Shown: positions 1 through 6,730, counted from the stretch's first letter. The stretch: DNA of 8,240 nucleotides from UBA668 sp043721915 (GCA_043721915.1 JAYSPV010000127.1:1-8240); one strand, 5' to 3'. Numbers and translations: made by a program. The notes: generated by a model from the letters alone, not told the origin.

Positions 1-50
1 TGCTTGCCGGCCACCGAGGCGACCAGGCCCTTGATCTCGAGCGTGCTCAT
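1..50 (-). CDS. sufC: SufC, Fe-S assembly ATPase (N-terminal end only)
   Basis: Only the first 16 codons are inside the window. They read MSTLEIKGLVASVAGK, the first beta strand of an ABC-type ATPase of the SufC kind. SufC is the soluble ATPase that binds SufB and SufD and drives the conformational change for Fe-S cluster assembly in the cytoplasm. The ATG (48-50) overlaps the TGA of the ferredoxin gene as ATGA, and a strong GGAGGT Shine-Dalgarno lies 6 nt upstream, so the start is well fixed. The Walker motifs lie outside the window. The identity rests on the N-terminal peptide plus position after sufD and the ferredoxin, which is the usual actinobacterial order. Another ABC ATPase is possible but unlikely. 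Confidence 0.85.
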   Translation of the reverse strand, partial: MSTLEIKGLVASVAGK

Positions 51-367
51 TCTGTGACCTCCACATCGATCTCGATCATCCCGTCGACCACGCGGGCCAC
101 GTACACAGGAACCGGCTTGATCGCCGGCAGCGTCTGGGGTTCACCGGTGACGAGACTGAAGCTGCTGCCGTGCTTCCAGCACTCGATCTCCTTTTCGTCG
201 CACCACACTTCGCCGGCACTGAGCGAGATGTCGGCGTGGCTGCAGGTGTCGCCGATGGCATAGACGTCGTCGCCGATGCGGATGACGGCGACTGCCACAC
301 CCGCGACCTCGAACTTGGTGGCGCTGCCAGGAGCCAGGTCGGCGAGAGCGGCCACGACGGTGCTCAT
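47..367 (-). CDS. Rieske-type [2Fe-2S] ferredoxin of the suf operon
   Basis: A 106-residue soluble protein with one Rieske domain. The ligand motif is C42-x-H44, then 18 residues, then C63-x2-H66, which would bind a [2Fe-2S] cluster with two Cys and two His. The second half reads CWKHGSSF rather than the common CPWHG type, and the later GEP and PVPVY segments fit the Rieske fold. The protein resembles the small ferredoxin components of non-heme iron oxygenases, but no oxygenase gene is nearby. Its place between sufD and sufC, as in many actinobacterial suf operons, suggests an electron-transfer role in Fe-S assembly or repair; that role is inference. Its ATG overlaps the sufD stop by 4 bp and its TGA overlaps the sufC start by 4 bp, so translation is probably coupled on both sides. 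There is no signal peptide or membrane segment. Confidence 0.9.
   Translation of the reverse strand: MSTVVAALADLAPGSATKFEVAGVAVAVIRIGDDVYAIGDTCSHADISLSAGEVWCDEKEIECWKHGSSFSLVTGEPQTLPAIKPVPVYVARVVDGMIEIDVEVTE
57..62 (-). promoter_or_regulatory. Shine-Dalgarno of sufC
   Basis: On the minus strand GGAGGT is followed by 6 nt and then the sufC ATG. It lies inside the last codons of the ferredoxin gene. It is the best ribosome-binding site in the window, and it shows that the host uses Shine-Dalgarno initiation within operons even though several operon-first genes here look leaderless. Confidence 0.75.
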
Positions 368-1503
368 CGGCCGGCCTGCAGCTTGGATGCAACGCGGGCA
401 CGAAGACCGGCTCGCAGACTGCCGACCGGCAGCAGGTTGAGCACGTCGTCGAAGAAGCCGAGCACGACGAGGCGCTCCGCGACCTCGGGCGGGATGCCCC
501 GGCTCTCGAGGTAGAAGCGCTGCTCGTCATCGATCGGACCGACCGTGCTCGCGTGGCTGCACTTGACGTCGTTGGTGCGGATGTCGAGGTTGGGCACGCT
601 CTCGGCCCACGCTCCGGCGCTCAGCGTCAGGTTGCGGTTCGTCTGGTAGGCGGCCGAACCGCGGGCTTCCTCGCCGATGCGAATCAGCCCGGTGTAGACG
701 CTCTTCGCGGTGTCCTGCACTGCCCCCTTGAACAGCAGATCGCTGTAGGTCTTGGGCGCAACGTGATCCTGCAGGGTCCGGAAGTCGTGCATCTGGTTGC
801 CGTCCGCGTAGTACAACGCGACCTGCTTGGTCGTGGCGCCCTTGCCCACCAGGCGAGCATCCGTGCGCATGCGGGCGTACTCGCCGCCGAGCGCCACGGT
901 GCCCAGCAGCGTGGTGCTGTCGCGCTCGCCGGAGGCCTGCTGATGGCCGAGCTGCCACGTCCGTGCGCCGAGGAGGTTGATGCCCAGGTACGACACACGC
1001 GACGCCTGCGACGCCTGCACCACCAGCCGCGGAACCACCAGCACCGTCGACGCATCGGAGCTCTCGAAACGCTCGACGACCGTGAACTCGCTGTCGGCGC
1101 CGCCCAGGATCACGAGGCGCGGGTAGAAGGCCGCACCCTCGCCGTCGAGGTGGTGGGTGATGACGATCGGCTCAGCGAGCACTTTGCCCGCAGGGACACT
1201 GATCGCGATCGTCGTGTGGAACGCGGCGTTGAGCTCGTCGAAGAGATCGTGCACGGTCATCTCGGCGACGAGTGCACCGACGAGGGCGGGATCGGCCTCG
1301 GGCACCTGCTCGGCGCCCGAGATCGTGGAGTGAACGGACGTCGGGGCGTAGGCCGCGAGGTCCAGCTCACCGATGCGGCTGTAACGCCACACCTCTTGCT
1401 CGGCGCTCGGCGCGGCCATGGCCGCAGCACGGTCGGCGGCGGCAAGGCGGAGGGCACGATCGGGCGCATCGGCCGCAATGGCGTCTAGGAGGAACGCAGG
1501 CAC
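364..1503 (-). CDS. sufD: SufD, Fe-S cluster assembly scaffold subunit
   Basis: SufD pairs with SufB in the SufBC2D scaffold, where nascent Fe-S clusters are built in the cytoplasm. The protein has the beta-helix core of the family, including the segment with GEEARGSAAYQTNRNLTLS. The conserved DVKCSHASTVGPIDDEQRFYLESRGI block carries Cys315 and His317; the KCSH histidine corresponds to the SufD histidine implicated in cluster formation in E. coli. The open frame reaches a GTG at 1524, which would give 386 aa. I prefer the GTG at 1503 (379 aa) because the 1511-1529 stretch looks like a -10 box and operator, with the -10 box 7 nt before 1503. The 1524 start remains possible: it is 6 bp after the stop of the upstream four-cysteine gene, and a weak GGGGA lies upstream of it. 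The 3' end overlaps the ferredoxin ATG by 4 bp. Unusually, sufB is not adjacent but lies beyond sdaA. Confidence 0.93.
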   Translation of the reverse strand: MPAFLLDAIAADAPDRALRLAAADRAAAMAAPSAEQEVWRYSRIGELDLAAYAPTSVHSTISGAEQVPEADPALVGALVAEMTVHDLFDELNAAFHTTIAISVPAGKVLAEPIVITHHLDGEGAAFYPRLVILGGADSEFTVVERFESSDASTVLVVPRLVVQASQASRVSYLGINLLGARTWQLGHQQASGERDSTTLLGTVALGGEYARMRTDARLVGKGATTKQVALYYADGNQMHDFRTLQDHVAPKTYSDLLFKGAVQDTAKSVYTGLIRIGEEARGSAAYQTNRNLTLSAGAWAESVPNLDIRTNDVKCSHASTVGPIDDEQRFYLESRGIPPEVAERLVVLGFFDDVLNLLPVGSLRAGLRARVASKLQAGR

Positions 1504-1510
1504 GGGATAA

Positions 1511-1541
1511 ATACTACTACGCACGTAGTGCTAATCCCCAA
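1511..1541 (-). promoter_or_regulatory. Candidate promoter of sufD (leaderless)
   Basis: On the minus strand TAGTAT (1516-1511) is followed by 7 nt and then the GTG at 1503. This places the transcription start at or within a base of the start codon. A poor -35 match (TTGGGG or TGGGGA, 1541-1535) lies 18-19 bp upstream, inside the end of the four-cysteine gene. If active, it lets sufD-ferredoxin-sufC be expressed apart from the upstream gene. This is inferred from geometry only. Confidence 0.4.
1516..1529. promoter_or_regulatory. 14-bp palindrome before sufD (putative suf operator)
   Basis: The plus strand reads ACTACGCACGTAGT: perfect 6-bp arms around a 2-bp centre. It adjoins the TAGTAT -10 box, sharing one base with it, and so lies in the spacer of the candidate sufD promoter, where a bound repressor would block polymerase. 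The minus-strand form ACTACGTGCGTAGT matches the sufB upstream palindrome (ACTATGGCCGTAGT) at 11 of 14 positions. The regulator is unknown; SufR- or Rrf2-type proteins control suf operons in other bacteria. Confidence 0.5.
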
Positions 1542-1917
1542 TGCCTCCACCGCTACGGCGACGGCGGAAGAGCCGCTTCCAGCCCGACCGACGTGCGGCC
1601 TCGTCCGCGGCACGTTCGGCGTGCACCTCGGCCAGTACCTTCGCGCCGACCGAGTTGAGGAAGTCCTCCGCCTCGTCGAGCAACGCGGCAGCACTCCCGT
1701 CGTCGAGTCCCGGCGGCTCTTCGGGAGTCTTCGGTGCCACCATCGAGCCATACGTCCAGCCGGCATCCATCCGGTGCTCGAACTTGCCGCAGTCGGCGGG
1801 GCACCGCCACGGCGCATCAGGAGCGAGATCGAGGTTGCACTTCCGGACTGTTTCGCCGTTCGGGTACGTGCGGCTCTCGAAGTTGCGGCAGTCCTGGCGC
1901 ATCGGCATGCGAGACAT
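1531..1917 (-). CDS. Unrecognised four-cysteine protein upstream of sufD
   Basis: A 128-residue protein with no family name I can give. Residues 1-50 hold four cysteines, C10-x16-C27-x11-C39-x3-C43, in a Trp/Pro-rich context (RKCNLDLAPDAPWRCPADC), which looks like a metal or Fe-S site. Then come an acidic proline-rich linker (about 61-75), a probable helix with many Ala, Glu and Leu (about 76-108), and a basic tail (GWKRLFRRRRSGGG). There is no signal peptide or membrane segment. The stop is 6 bp before the first possible sufD start (27 bp before the preferred one) on the same strand, so it probably belongs to the suf operon; a role in Fe-S assembly is inference from context. ATGs at residues 4 and 6 are alternative starts, and none has a good Shine-Dalgarno. 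The frame continues upstream to 2163, but that part overlaps sdaA antisense and looks non-coding. Confidence 0.65.
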   Translation of the reverse strand: MSRMPMRQDCRNFESRTYPNGETVRKCNLDLAPDAPWRCPADCGKFEHRMDAGWTYGSMVAPKTPEEPPGLDDGSAAALLDEAEDFLNSVGAKVLAEVHAERAADEAARRSGWKRLFRRRRSGGGIGD

Positions 1918-1918
1918 T

Positions 1919-1948
1919 CTGCCAGCACGACAGGCTCGCGTCTGGCAG
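1919..1948. promoter_or_regulatory. Inverted repeat in the divergent spacer (putative operator)
   Basis: CTGCCAG at 1919-1925 and CTGGCAG at 1942-1948 form 7-bp arms around 16 nt. They fill most of the short gap between the divergent four-cysteine gene and sdaA. The position suits an operator acting on one or both genes. A chance repeat in GC-rich DNA is possible. Confidence 0.35.
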
Positions 1949-1957
1949 GATCGGGGG

Positions 1958-1984
1958 ATGTCGCGCACCGAGAGCCCCAGATGA
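1958..1984 (+). CDS. Eight-codon upstream ORF overlapping sdaA start
   Basis: It starts at an ATG with AGGA 7 nt upstream and encodes MSRTESPR. It ends at a TGA whose first two bases are the last two of the sdaA ATG, giving an ATGA junction in a different frame. The sdaA start itself has only a weak GAGAG upstream, so ribosomes might load here and reinitiate on sdaA. Two of the eight codons are serine, but whether this senses serine is speculation. It could be chance. Confidence 0.3.
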   Translation: MSRTESPR

Positions 1985-3390
1985 CCATCAGCGTCTTCGA
2001 TCTGTTCCGCGTCGGCATCGGGCCGTCCAGCTCGCACACGGTCGGCCCGATGCGAGCGGCGCGACTGTTCCTCGAGCGTGTCGCCGTCACCACCCCTCTT
2101 GCGCAGGTGGGGCGGGTCCGCGCCCATCTCTACGGCTCGCTGGCAGCCACCGGCGTGGGCCATGGCACTGTCTCGGCCGTGTTGCTCGGTCTCACCGGCG
2201 CCGCCCCGCAGACGGTCGATCCCGACCGCATCCCATTGCTACTCGCCGACATCGAGCGCGATCGCAGCCTGTGGTTGCTCGGTGACACTGCGATCAGCTT
2301 CGATGTCCAGAACGACGTCGTCATGCATTCCGACGAGTCGCTGCCCGGCCACCCCAACGGGATGCGCTTCGAAGCGTTCGACACCTCGGGTGCGCTGCTG
2401 GTCGAGCATCGCTACTACTCGATCGGGGGCGGGTTCGTGGTCGACGACGCTCAACTCGACTCCCCCCTCGACACCTCCAAGGTCGCAGTGCCCTACCCGT
2501 ACAAATCCGCGGACGAGCTGCTGGAGATGTGCAGCCGTGAAGGCTTGGCGATCAGTGAGGTGATGCGGGCCAACGAACTCGCCACACGGAACGTGGAAGA
2601 GGTGCACGACGATCTGCTCGCGATCTGGCAGGCGATGCGCGACTGCGTCGAGCGGGGATGCCGCAACGAGGGCGAACTGCCGGGCGGGCTGCACGTGCAA
2701 CGTCGCGCCGCGGCGCTTCATCGCACCCTGCTGGCGAACGCCGGCTCGCCGGACCCACTGACCACGCTCGACTGGGTGAACCTCTACGCCCTCGCCGTCA
2801 ACGAGGAGAATGCTGCGGGCGGACGGGTGGTCACGGCCCCCACCAACGGAGCAGCCGGCATCGTTCCGGCCGTGTTGCACTACTACGTCCACTTCGTACC
2901 GGATGCCAGTGACGCCGGTGTCGTTGCATTCATGCTCACCGCCGGGGCCATCGGCGCGCTGTTCAAGATGAACGCCTCGATCTCGGGCGCCGAGGTCGGC
3001 TGCCAGGGCGAGGTCGGTTCGGCGTGTGCGATGGCGGCAGCGGGGCTCGCCGAGGTGCTCGGCGGCACACCGGAACAGGTGGAGAACGCTGCCGAGATCG
3101 CACTCGAGCACAACCTCGGGCTGACCTGCGATCCGATCGGTGGTCTGGTGCAGGTGCCCTGCATCGAACGCAACGCCATGGCATCCATCAAGGCGATCAA
3201 CGCTGCCCGTCTCGCGCTGCACGGCGATGGCACCCACCTGGTCTCGCTCGATCAGGCGATCGCGACGATGCGCGACACCGGCCGCGATATGCACGAGAAG
3301 TACAAGGAGACCGCACGTGGCGGCCTGGCGATCACCTTCCTCGGCAAGAAGCCGATCGCGCAGGTCGCCGTCAACTTCGTGGAGTGCTGA
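1981..3390 (+). CDS. sdaA: L-serine dehydratase, [4Fe-4S], single chain
   Basis: L-serine ammonia-lyase, which converts L-serine to pyruvate and ammonia in the cytoplasm using a [4Fe-4S] cluster as Lewis acid. The 469-residue length fits the single-chain (beta-alpha fused) type. The N-terminus ISVFDLFRVGIGPSSSHTVGP is the family signature and fixes the ATG at 1981. An open frame upstream to 1528 has no family similarity. Residues 1 to about 160 form the beta domain. The alpha domain holds TAPTNGAAGIVPAVL (285-299) and the cluster cysteines C341 (VGCQGEVG), C383 (LTCDPIGG) and C394 (VPCIERNAM). The last residue is Cys469; in the Legionella enzyme the C-terminal cysteine folds back onto the cluster in the resting state, and the same is likely here. 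The gene lies divergent from the four-cysteine gene and convergent with sufB, splitting the suf genes. Its cluster would be supplied by that machinery. Confidence 0.95.
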   Translation: MTISVFDLFRVGIGPSSSHTVGPMRAARLFLERVAVTTPLAQVGRVRAHLYGSLAATGVGHGTVSAVLLGLTGAAPQTVDPDRIPLLLADIERDRSLWLLGDTAISFDVQNDVVMHSDESLPGHPNGMRFEAFDTSGALLVEHRYYSIGGGFVVDDAQLDSPLDTSKVAVPYPYKSADELLEMCSREGLAISEVMRANELATRNVEEVHDDLLAIWQAMRDCVERGCRNEGELPGGLHVQRRAAALHRTLLANAGSPDPLTTLDWVNLYALAVNEENAAGGRVVTAPTNGAAGIVPAVLHYYVHFVPDASDAGVVAFMLTAGAIGALFKMNASISGAEVGCQGEVGSACAMAAAGLAEVLGGTPEQVENAAEIALEHNLGLTCDPIGGLVQVPCIERNAMASIKAINAARLALHGDGTHLVSLDQAIATMRDTGRDMHEKYKETARGGLAITFLGKKPIAQVAVNFVEC

Positions 3391-3410
3391 GCCACCAGCT
3401 TCCCGTCAGG

Positions 3411-4814
3411 TCAGCCGACGCTGCCTTCCATCTGCAGCTCGATGAGGCGGCTCCACTCGACGGCGTACTCCATCGGCAGAGTGCGCACGATCGGCTCGAT
3501 GAAGCCGTTGACCACCATGCCCATCGCCTGCTCCTGCGAGAGGCCACGCGACATCAGGTAGAACAACTGCTCGTCGGCGATCTTGGACACTGTGGCCTCG
3601 TGGCCGATCTGCGCGTCGCGCTCGCCGACCTCCATGTACGGGAACGTGCGACTCTCGCTCTGCTCGTCGAGGATCAGGGCGTCGCACTGGACGTGGCTCT
3701 TGCAGCCGTAGGCGCCCTCCTCGACGCGGACCAGCCCGCGGTAGGCGGTGATGCCGCCGTCCTTCGAGATCGACTTGGAGACGATCTTGGAGGTCGTCTC
3801 GGGCGCTGCGTGGATCATCTTCGCCCCGGCGTCCTGGTGCTGCCCCGCACCGGCATACGCGACCGAGAGCACCTCGCCGGTGGCCTTCGGACCGACCAGG
3901 TAGACGCTGGGGTACTTCATCGTCAGCTTCGAGCCGATGTTGCCGTCGATCCACTCCATGTGGCCTTCGGCTTCCACCCGGGCACGCTTGGTGACCAGGT
4001 TGTAGACGTTCGGCGACCAGTTCTGGATGGTGGTGTACGTGACGCGGGCCGATGGCTTGACGATGATCTCGACCACTGCCGAGTGCAGAGAATCCTTCGT
4101 GTACACAGGCGCCGAGCAGCCTTCGATGTAGTGCACCTGGCTGCCCTCGTCGGCGATGATCAGCGTGCGCTCGAACTGGCCGGCGTTCTCGCTGTTGATG
4201 CGGAAGTACGCCTGCAACGGCATCTCACAGTTCACACCCGGCGGCACGTAGACGAACGAACCGCCCGACCACACCGCCGTGTTCAGCGCGGAGAACTTGT
4301 TGTCACCGGGGGGGATGACCGTACCGAAGTAGCGCTTGACCAGCTCGGGGTACTCGCGCAGCGCGGTGTCCATGTCGCAGAACAGGATCCCCTGCTGCTC
4401 GAGATCCTCACGGTTCCGGTGGAAGACGACTTCCGACTCGTACTGCGCGGTGACGCCGGCGAGGTACTTGCGCTCGGCTTCGGGAATGCCCAGCTTCTCG
4501 TACGTCGCCTTCATCTGCTCGGGCAGGTCGTCCCACTCGCTGACCTGCTCGGTGGCCGGGCGCAGGTAGTAGTAGATGTCCTGGAAGTCGATGTCGGGCA
4601 TGTTGACCGCGAACCACTCGGCCATCGGCTTGCGATCGAACGTCCGCAGGCTGCGCTGGCGCATCTGGCTCATCCATCGCGGCTCACCCTTCCACCAGCT
4701 GATCTGATCGACCACGCCGCCGTCGAGACCCTTGGCCGGCTTGAACGCGTACTCGACGCCGGTATCGCTCCAGCCGAGGTTGTACTTGCTGAGATCGAGG
4801 TCGAACGAGGTCAT
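3411..4814 (-). CDS. sufB: SufB, Fe-S cluster assembly scaffold subunit
   Basis: SufB is the main scaffold subunit of SufBC2D and accepts sulfur from the SufS-SufE/U donor. At 467 aa it has normal length and is strongly conserved: WMSQMRQRSLRTF (47-59), the NCEMPLQAYFRINSENAGQFERTLI block (195-219), EGCSAPVYTKDSLHSAVVEI with Cys233, QCDALIL with Cys377, and HEATVSKI with Glu406. The QC cysteine and HEAT glutamate match residues needed for cluster assembly in E. coli SufB, and the C-terminal RGLSQEQAMGMVVNGFIEP is typical. The ATG at 4814 gives the expected N-terminus; a weak CGGAA lies upstream. The gene ends 20 bp from the sdaA stop, tail to tail, with no clear terminator hairpin between them. 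It stands apart from sufD and sufC, but its promoter region carries the same palindrome as sufD. Confidence 0.97.
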   Translation of the reverse strand: MTSFDLDLSKYNLGWSDTGVEYAFKPAKGLDGGVVDQISWWKGEPRWMSQMRQRSLRTFDRKPMAEWFAVNMPDIDFQDIYYYLRPATEQVSEWDDLPEQMKATYEKLGIPEAERKYLAGVTAQYESEVVFHRNREDLEQQGILFCDMDTALREYPELVKRYFGTVIPPGDNKFSALNTAVWSGGSFVYVPPGVNCEMPLQAYFRINSENAGQFERTLIIADEGSQVHYIEGCSAPVYTKDSLHSAVVEIIVKPSARVTYTTIQNWSPNVYNLVTKRARVEAEGHMEWIDGNIGSKLTMKYPSVYLVGPKATGEVLSVAYAGAGQHQDAGAKMIHAAPETTSKIVSKSISKDGGITAYRGLVRVEEGAYGCKSHVQCDALILDEQSESRTFPYMEVGERDAQIGHEATVSKIADEQLFYLMSRGLSQEQAMGMVVNGFIEPIVRTLPMEYAVEWSRLIELQMEGSVG

Positions 4815-4856
4815 TGTGTGTTCCGATCAGCCAGGGTGTGGCACCGAGGAATTTCC

Positions 4857-4870
4857 ACTACGGCCATAGT
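4857..4870. promoter_or_regulatory. 14-bp palindrome before sufB (putative suf operator)
   Basis: The plus strand reads ACTACGGCCATAGT; six of the seven base pairs across the dyad match (only positions 5 and 10 fail). It overlaps the candidate -10 box of sufB, the usual place for a repressor site. It shares 11 of 14 positions with the palindrome before sufD when both are read on the minus strand, including both ACTA/GTAGT ends. Confidence 0.5.
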
Positions 4871-4894
4871 AACAATTATCTCCGCGCTTGCCCA
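4866..4894 (-). promoter_or_regulatory. Candidate promoter of sufB
   Basis: On the minus strand a TGGGCA box (4894-4889, 4 of 6 to TTGACA) is followed after 17 bp by TACTAT (4871-4866, 4 of 6 to TATAAT). Transcription would start near 4859, leaving a leader of about 45 nt before the sufB ATG at 4814. Confidence 0.45.
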
Positions 4895-4897
4895 CCC

Positions 4898-4918
4898 CGG
4901 CCACCACTCATCGGGCCG
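4898..4918 (-). terminator. Weak hairpin after the molybdopterin oxidoreductase gene
   Basis: CGGCC (4898-4902) and GGCCG (4914-4918) can pair around an 11-nt loop just past the stop at 4926. There is no T-run after it on the minus strand, so it would be a poor intrinsic terminator. It may be chance in GC-rich sequence, and read-through into sufB cannot be excluded. Confidence 0.2.
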
Positions 4919-4925
4919 AGGCTCC

Positions 4926-5534
4926 TCACCCCACCGGTTCGAGACGGGCGGGAACGCTCTTGTGCCACGGTGTGCCTGCGATCGCGTCGCGGTCGGCGCC
5001 GCTCGTCAGCTCGTTGGGGGCGACGCCGACACGATCGCCGCCCTCGTCGAGACCCATCCCGTTGGGCAGCGAGACATGCCCCGGCTGCATCATCGCGCTG
5101 ATCTCCACCAGCACTCGGGCGCTGCCGCGAGGAGTGCTGAGACGGGCGACGCCCCCATCGACGAGGCCCGCCGCCTCCGCATCTGCGGCACTCACCCGCA
5201 GCGCGCCACCCGCGTCGCGCTTGCGCCATGTCGAGTCGCGGATGATCGTGTTGGCGGTGAACGACCGGCGCTCACCGGCGCTGAGCAGCAATGGCCACTC
5301 CGCAGAGGTGAGCGTTGGCTCCGTGGCGAGGGCTCGCAACTCGTCCACCAGCTCAGGGATGTGCACGTGCAGCAGACCGTCGTCGGTTCGCACCCGCGCC
5401 GGCACATCGTCCCAGGTGTCGATCGTGAAGGTGATGCCGTGATCGCCGTTGAGGATGCCCTCGAACAACGACTCACCCAGCGCAAGGCCCTCACCGATGA
5501 ACCCGGCGCGCCGCACCGAAGATTCGAAGCTCAT
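4926..5534 (-). pseudogene. C-terminal fragment of the molybdopterin oxidoreductase
   Basis: Carries the C-terminal molybdopterin dinucleotide-binding domain: FTANTIIRDSTWRK, then LRVSAADAEAAGLVDGGVARL and SARVLVEISAMMQPGHVSLPNGMG, ending GTPWHKSVPARLEPVG. From the ATG at 5534 it would be 202 aa. That ATG overlaps the TGA of the middle fragment as ATGA, so a ribosome ending there could reinitiate and make this domain separately. However, frame-consistent coding continues upstream as AAHRCAM to the poly-C/G run, which argues for an ancestral single protein. No Shine-Dalgarno is evident. Confidence 0.75.
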
Positions 5535-5551
5535 CGCGCAACGGTGCGCTG

Positions 5552-5559
5552 CCCCCCCC
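5552..5559. repeat. Run of eight C (G on coding strand) at second frameshift
   Basis: The coding strand reads TGGGGGGGGC. In the middle frame this is ...L-W-G-G-Q and soon ends; shifting back one base in the run gives G-A-A-H-R-C-A-M and enters the C-terminal domain. Six or nine G would restore the frame. Runs of this length are prone to slippage in cells and to length errors in sequencing. Confidence 0.85.
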
Positions 5560-6716
5560 ACAACAGTGCAGCGCTCGCCGCGCCGTGGGGCAGCGTCGGC
5601 CCGAGCGTGCGGTAGAGCACGACGGGGGCCACCGCGCCGAGCGCGGGGTTGGCAGCCGTGGCCTCGAAGAACGCTGCCGCGTACGCCTCGCGCCCGCTGG
5701 CGGCGGCAGCATGCAGCGGCTCCAGGTCCTGAGGCGAGTAGGCACCCAATGCCTCCACCAGGCGGGCGTGGATCTCGGGTTCGGGCAGCGGGCCCGCCGG
5801 TGGGGCGAGCAGCGGGCGGCGCAGGTGGAACACGTTCTGCGGAAAGTCGAAGTTGAAGAACGTCGCCTCCCACTTCTCGTACTGGGTCTGCGCCGGCAAC
5901 ACGTAGTGCGCGGCGCGCGCGGTCTCGGTGAGGGCCACGTCGATGACGACCACGAGCTCGAGCGCATCGAGTGCCGCACGCATCCGTTGCGTGTCGGCCA
6001 ACGAGTGCAGCGGGTTGCCGCTCTCGACCAGCAGCGCCCGATACCGAGCAGGGTGATCGGTGAGGATCTCGTCGGGGATCACGTTGCACGGCACCAAGCC
6101 GCTGATGATCTTCGCCCCGACCACCGGCGACGCCTGTTGCGCACTCTTGGCGCTGTCACTCCGGAACAGTGCGATCAGCGACGACGGCATGTACTGCGTG
6201 CCCTGCTTGGCGAAGTTGCCGGTGAGGACCCACAGCAGCTTCTCCAACCAGCTGTTCAACGTGCTGTGCCGGTTCATCTGCACGCCGAGATCCTCGAACA
6301 CGGCAACGCTGTCGGCGGCCGCCAGGCGACGAGCCGCTACCCGCAGCAGCGCCTCGTCCACTCCGCACCGCACCGCATACTCACCAACCGGGACCGAGCT
6401 GAACTCGGCCACCACCGCATCCCAGTCGGCGACATGGTCGCGCACCCACTCGGCGTGCACCAGGCCCTCCTGCACCAACACCGCGACCATCGCCGACAGG
6501 CAGAACGCATCAGTGCCCGGCTTCACATGGAGGTGGATTCCACTGTCCGACGAGGCTGCGAGCTCTGCGGTCTCGCTGCGCCGCGGATCGATCACGATCA
6601 GAGCCCGCGACGGGTCGTTGGCGATCTCCTTCAACGTGGTGCGGGCGCGCGGAAAGCCATGGCTCTGCCAAGGGTTCTTGCCGACGAACATCGCGACTTC
6701 GCAATGCTCGAAATCG

Positions 6717-6730
6717 GCACGCACGCACGC
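6717..6730. repeat. Tetranucleotide repeat (GCAC x3) at first frameshift
   Basis: Three GCAC units plus GC on the plus strand (GCGT-type units in the coding direction). With three units the frame after MFGGGVR runs on as ACRFRALRS, which is not conserved. Removing one unit gives MFGGGVRADFEHCEVAMF, the family-like reading. Gain of one 4-bp unit by slipped-strand mispairing therefore explains the shift. Confidence 0.8.

Noticed and set aside
553..1488. Plus-strand open frame antisense to sufD
   Set aside because: Sequence lacks any family motif and mirrors sufD codon structure; sufD is certain.
1528..1980. N-terminal extension of the serine dehydratase
   Set aside because: The frame is open, but the family signature begins at residue 1 from the ATG at 1981. 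The upstream peptide is unlike any known domain and lies antisense to the four-cysteine gene.
1918..2163. Longer start (ATG 2163) for the four-cysteine protein
   Set aside because: The added 82 residues are antisense to the conserved 5' end of sdaA and low in motif content; the cysteine module begins just after the ATGs at 1902-1917.
3391..3410. Bidirectional terminator between sdaA and sufB
   Set aside because: I looked for a hairpin in the 20-bp gap and found no convincing stem or T-run.
5531..5533. TGA at the end of the middle molybdoenzyme frame as a selenocysteine codon
   Set aside because: Selenocysteine in formate dehydrogenases sits in the N-terminal third near the active site. This TGA is near the C-terminal domain, and reading through it leads to no conserved sequence; the slip at the C/G run does.
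3024..5615. Very long plus-strand open frame (863 codons) antisense to sufB
   Set aside because: It is the reverse-strand shadow of sufB and the GC-rich coding around it. The protein is Arg/His/Leu/Val-rich without recognisable motifs, and it also overlaps sdaA in another frame.
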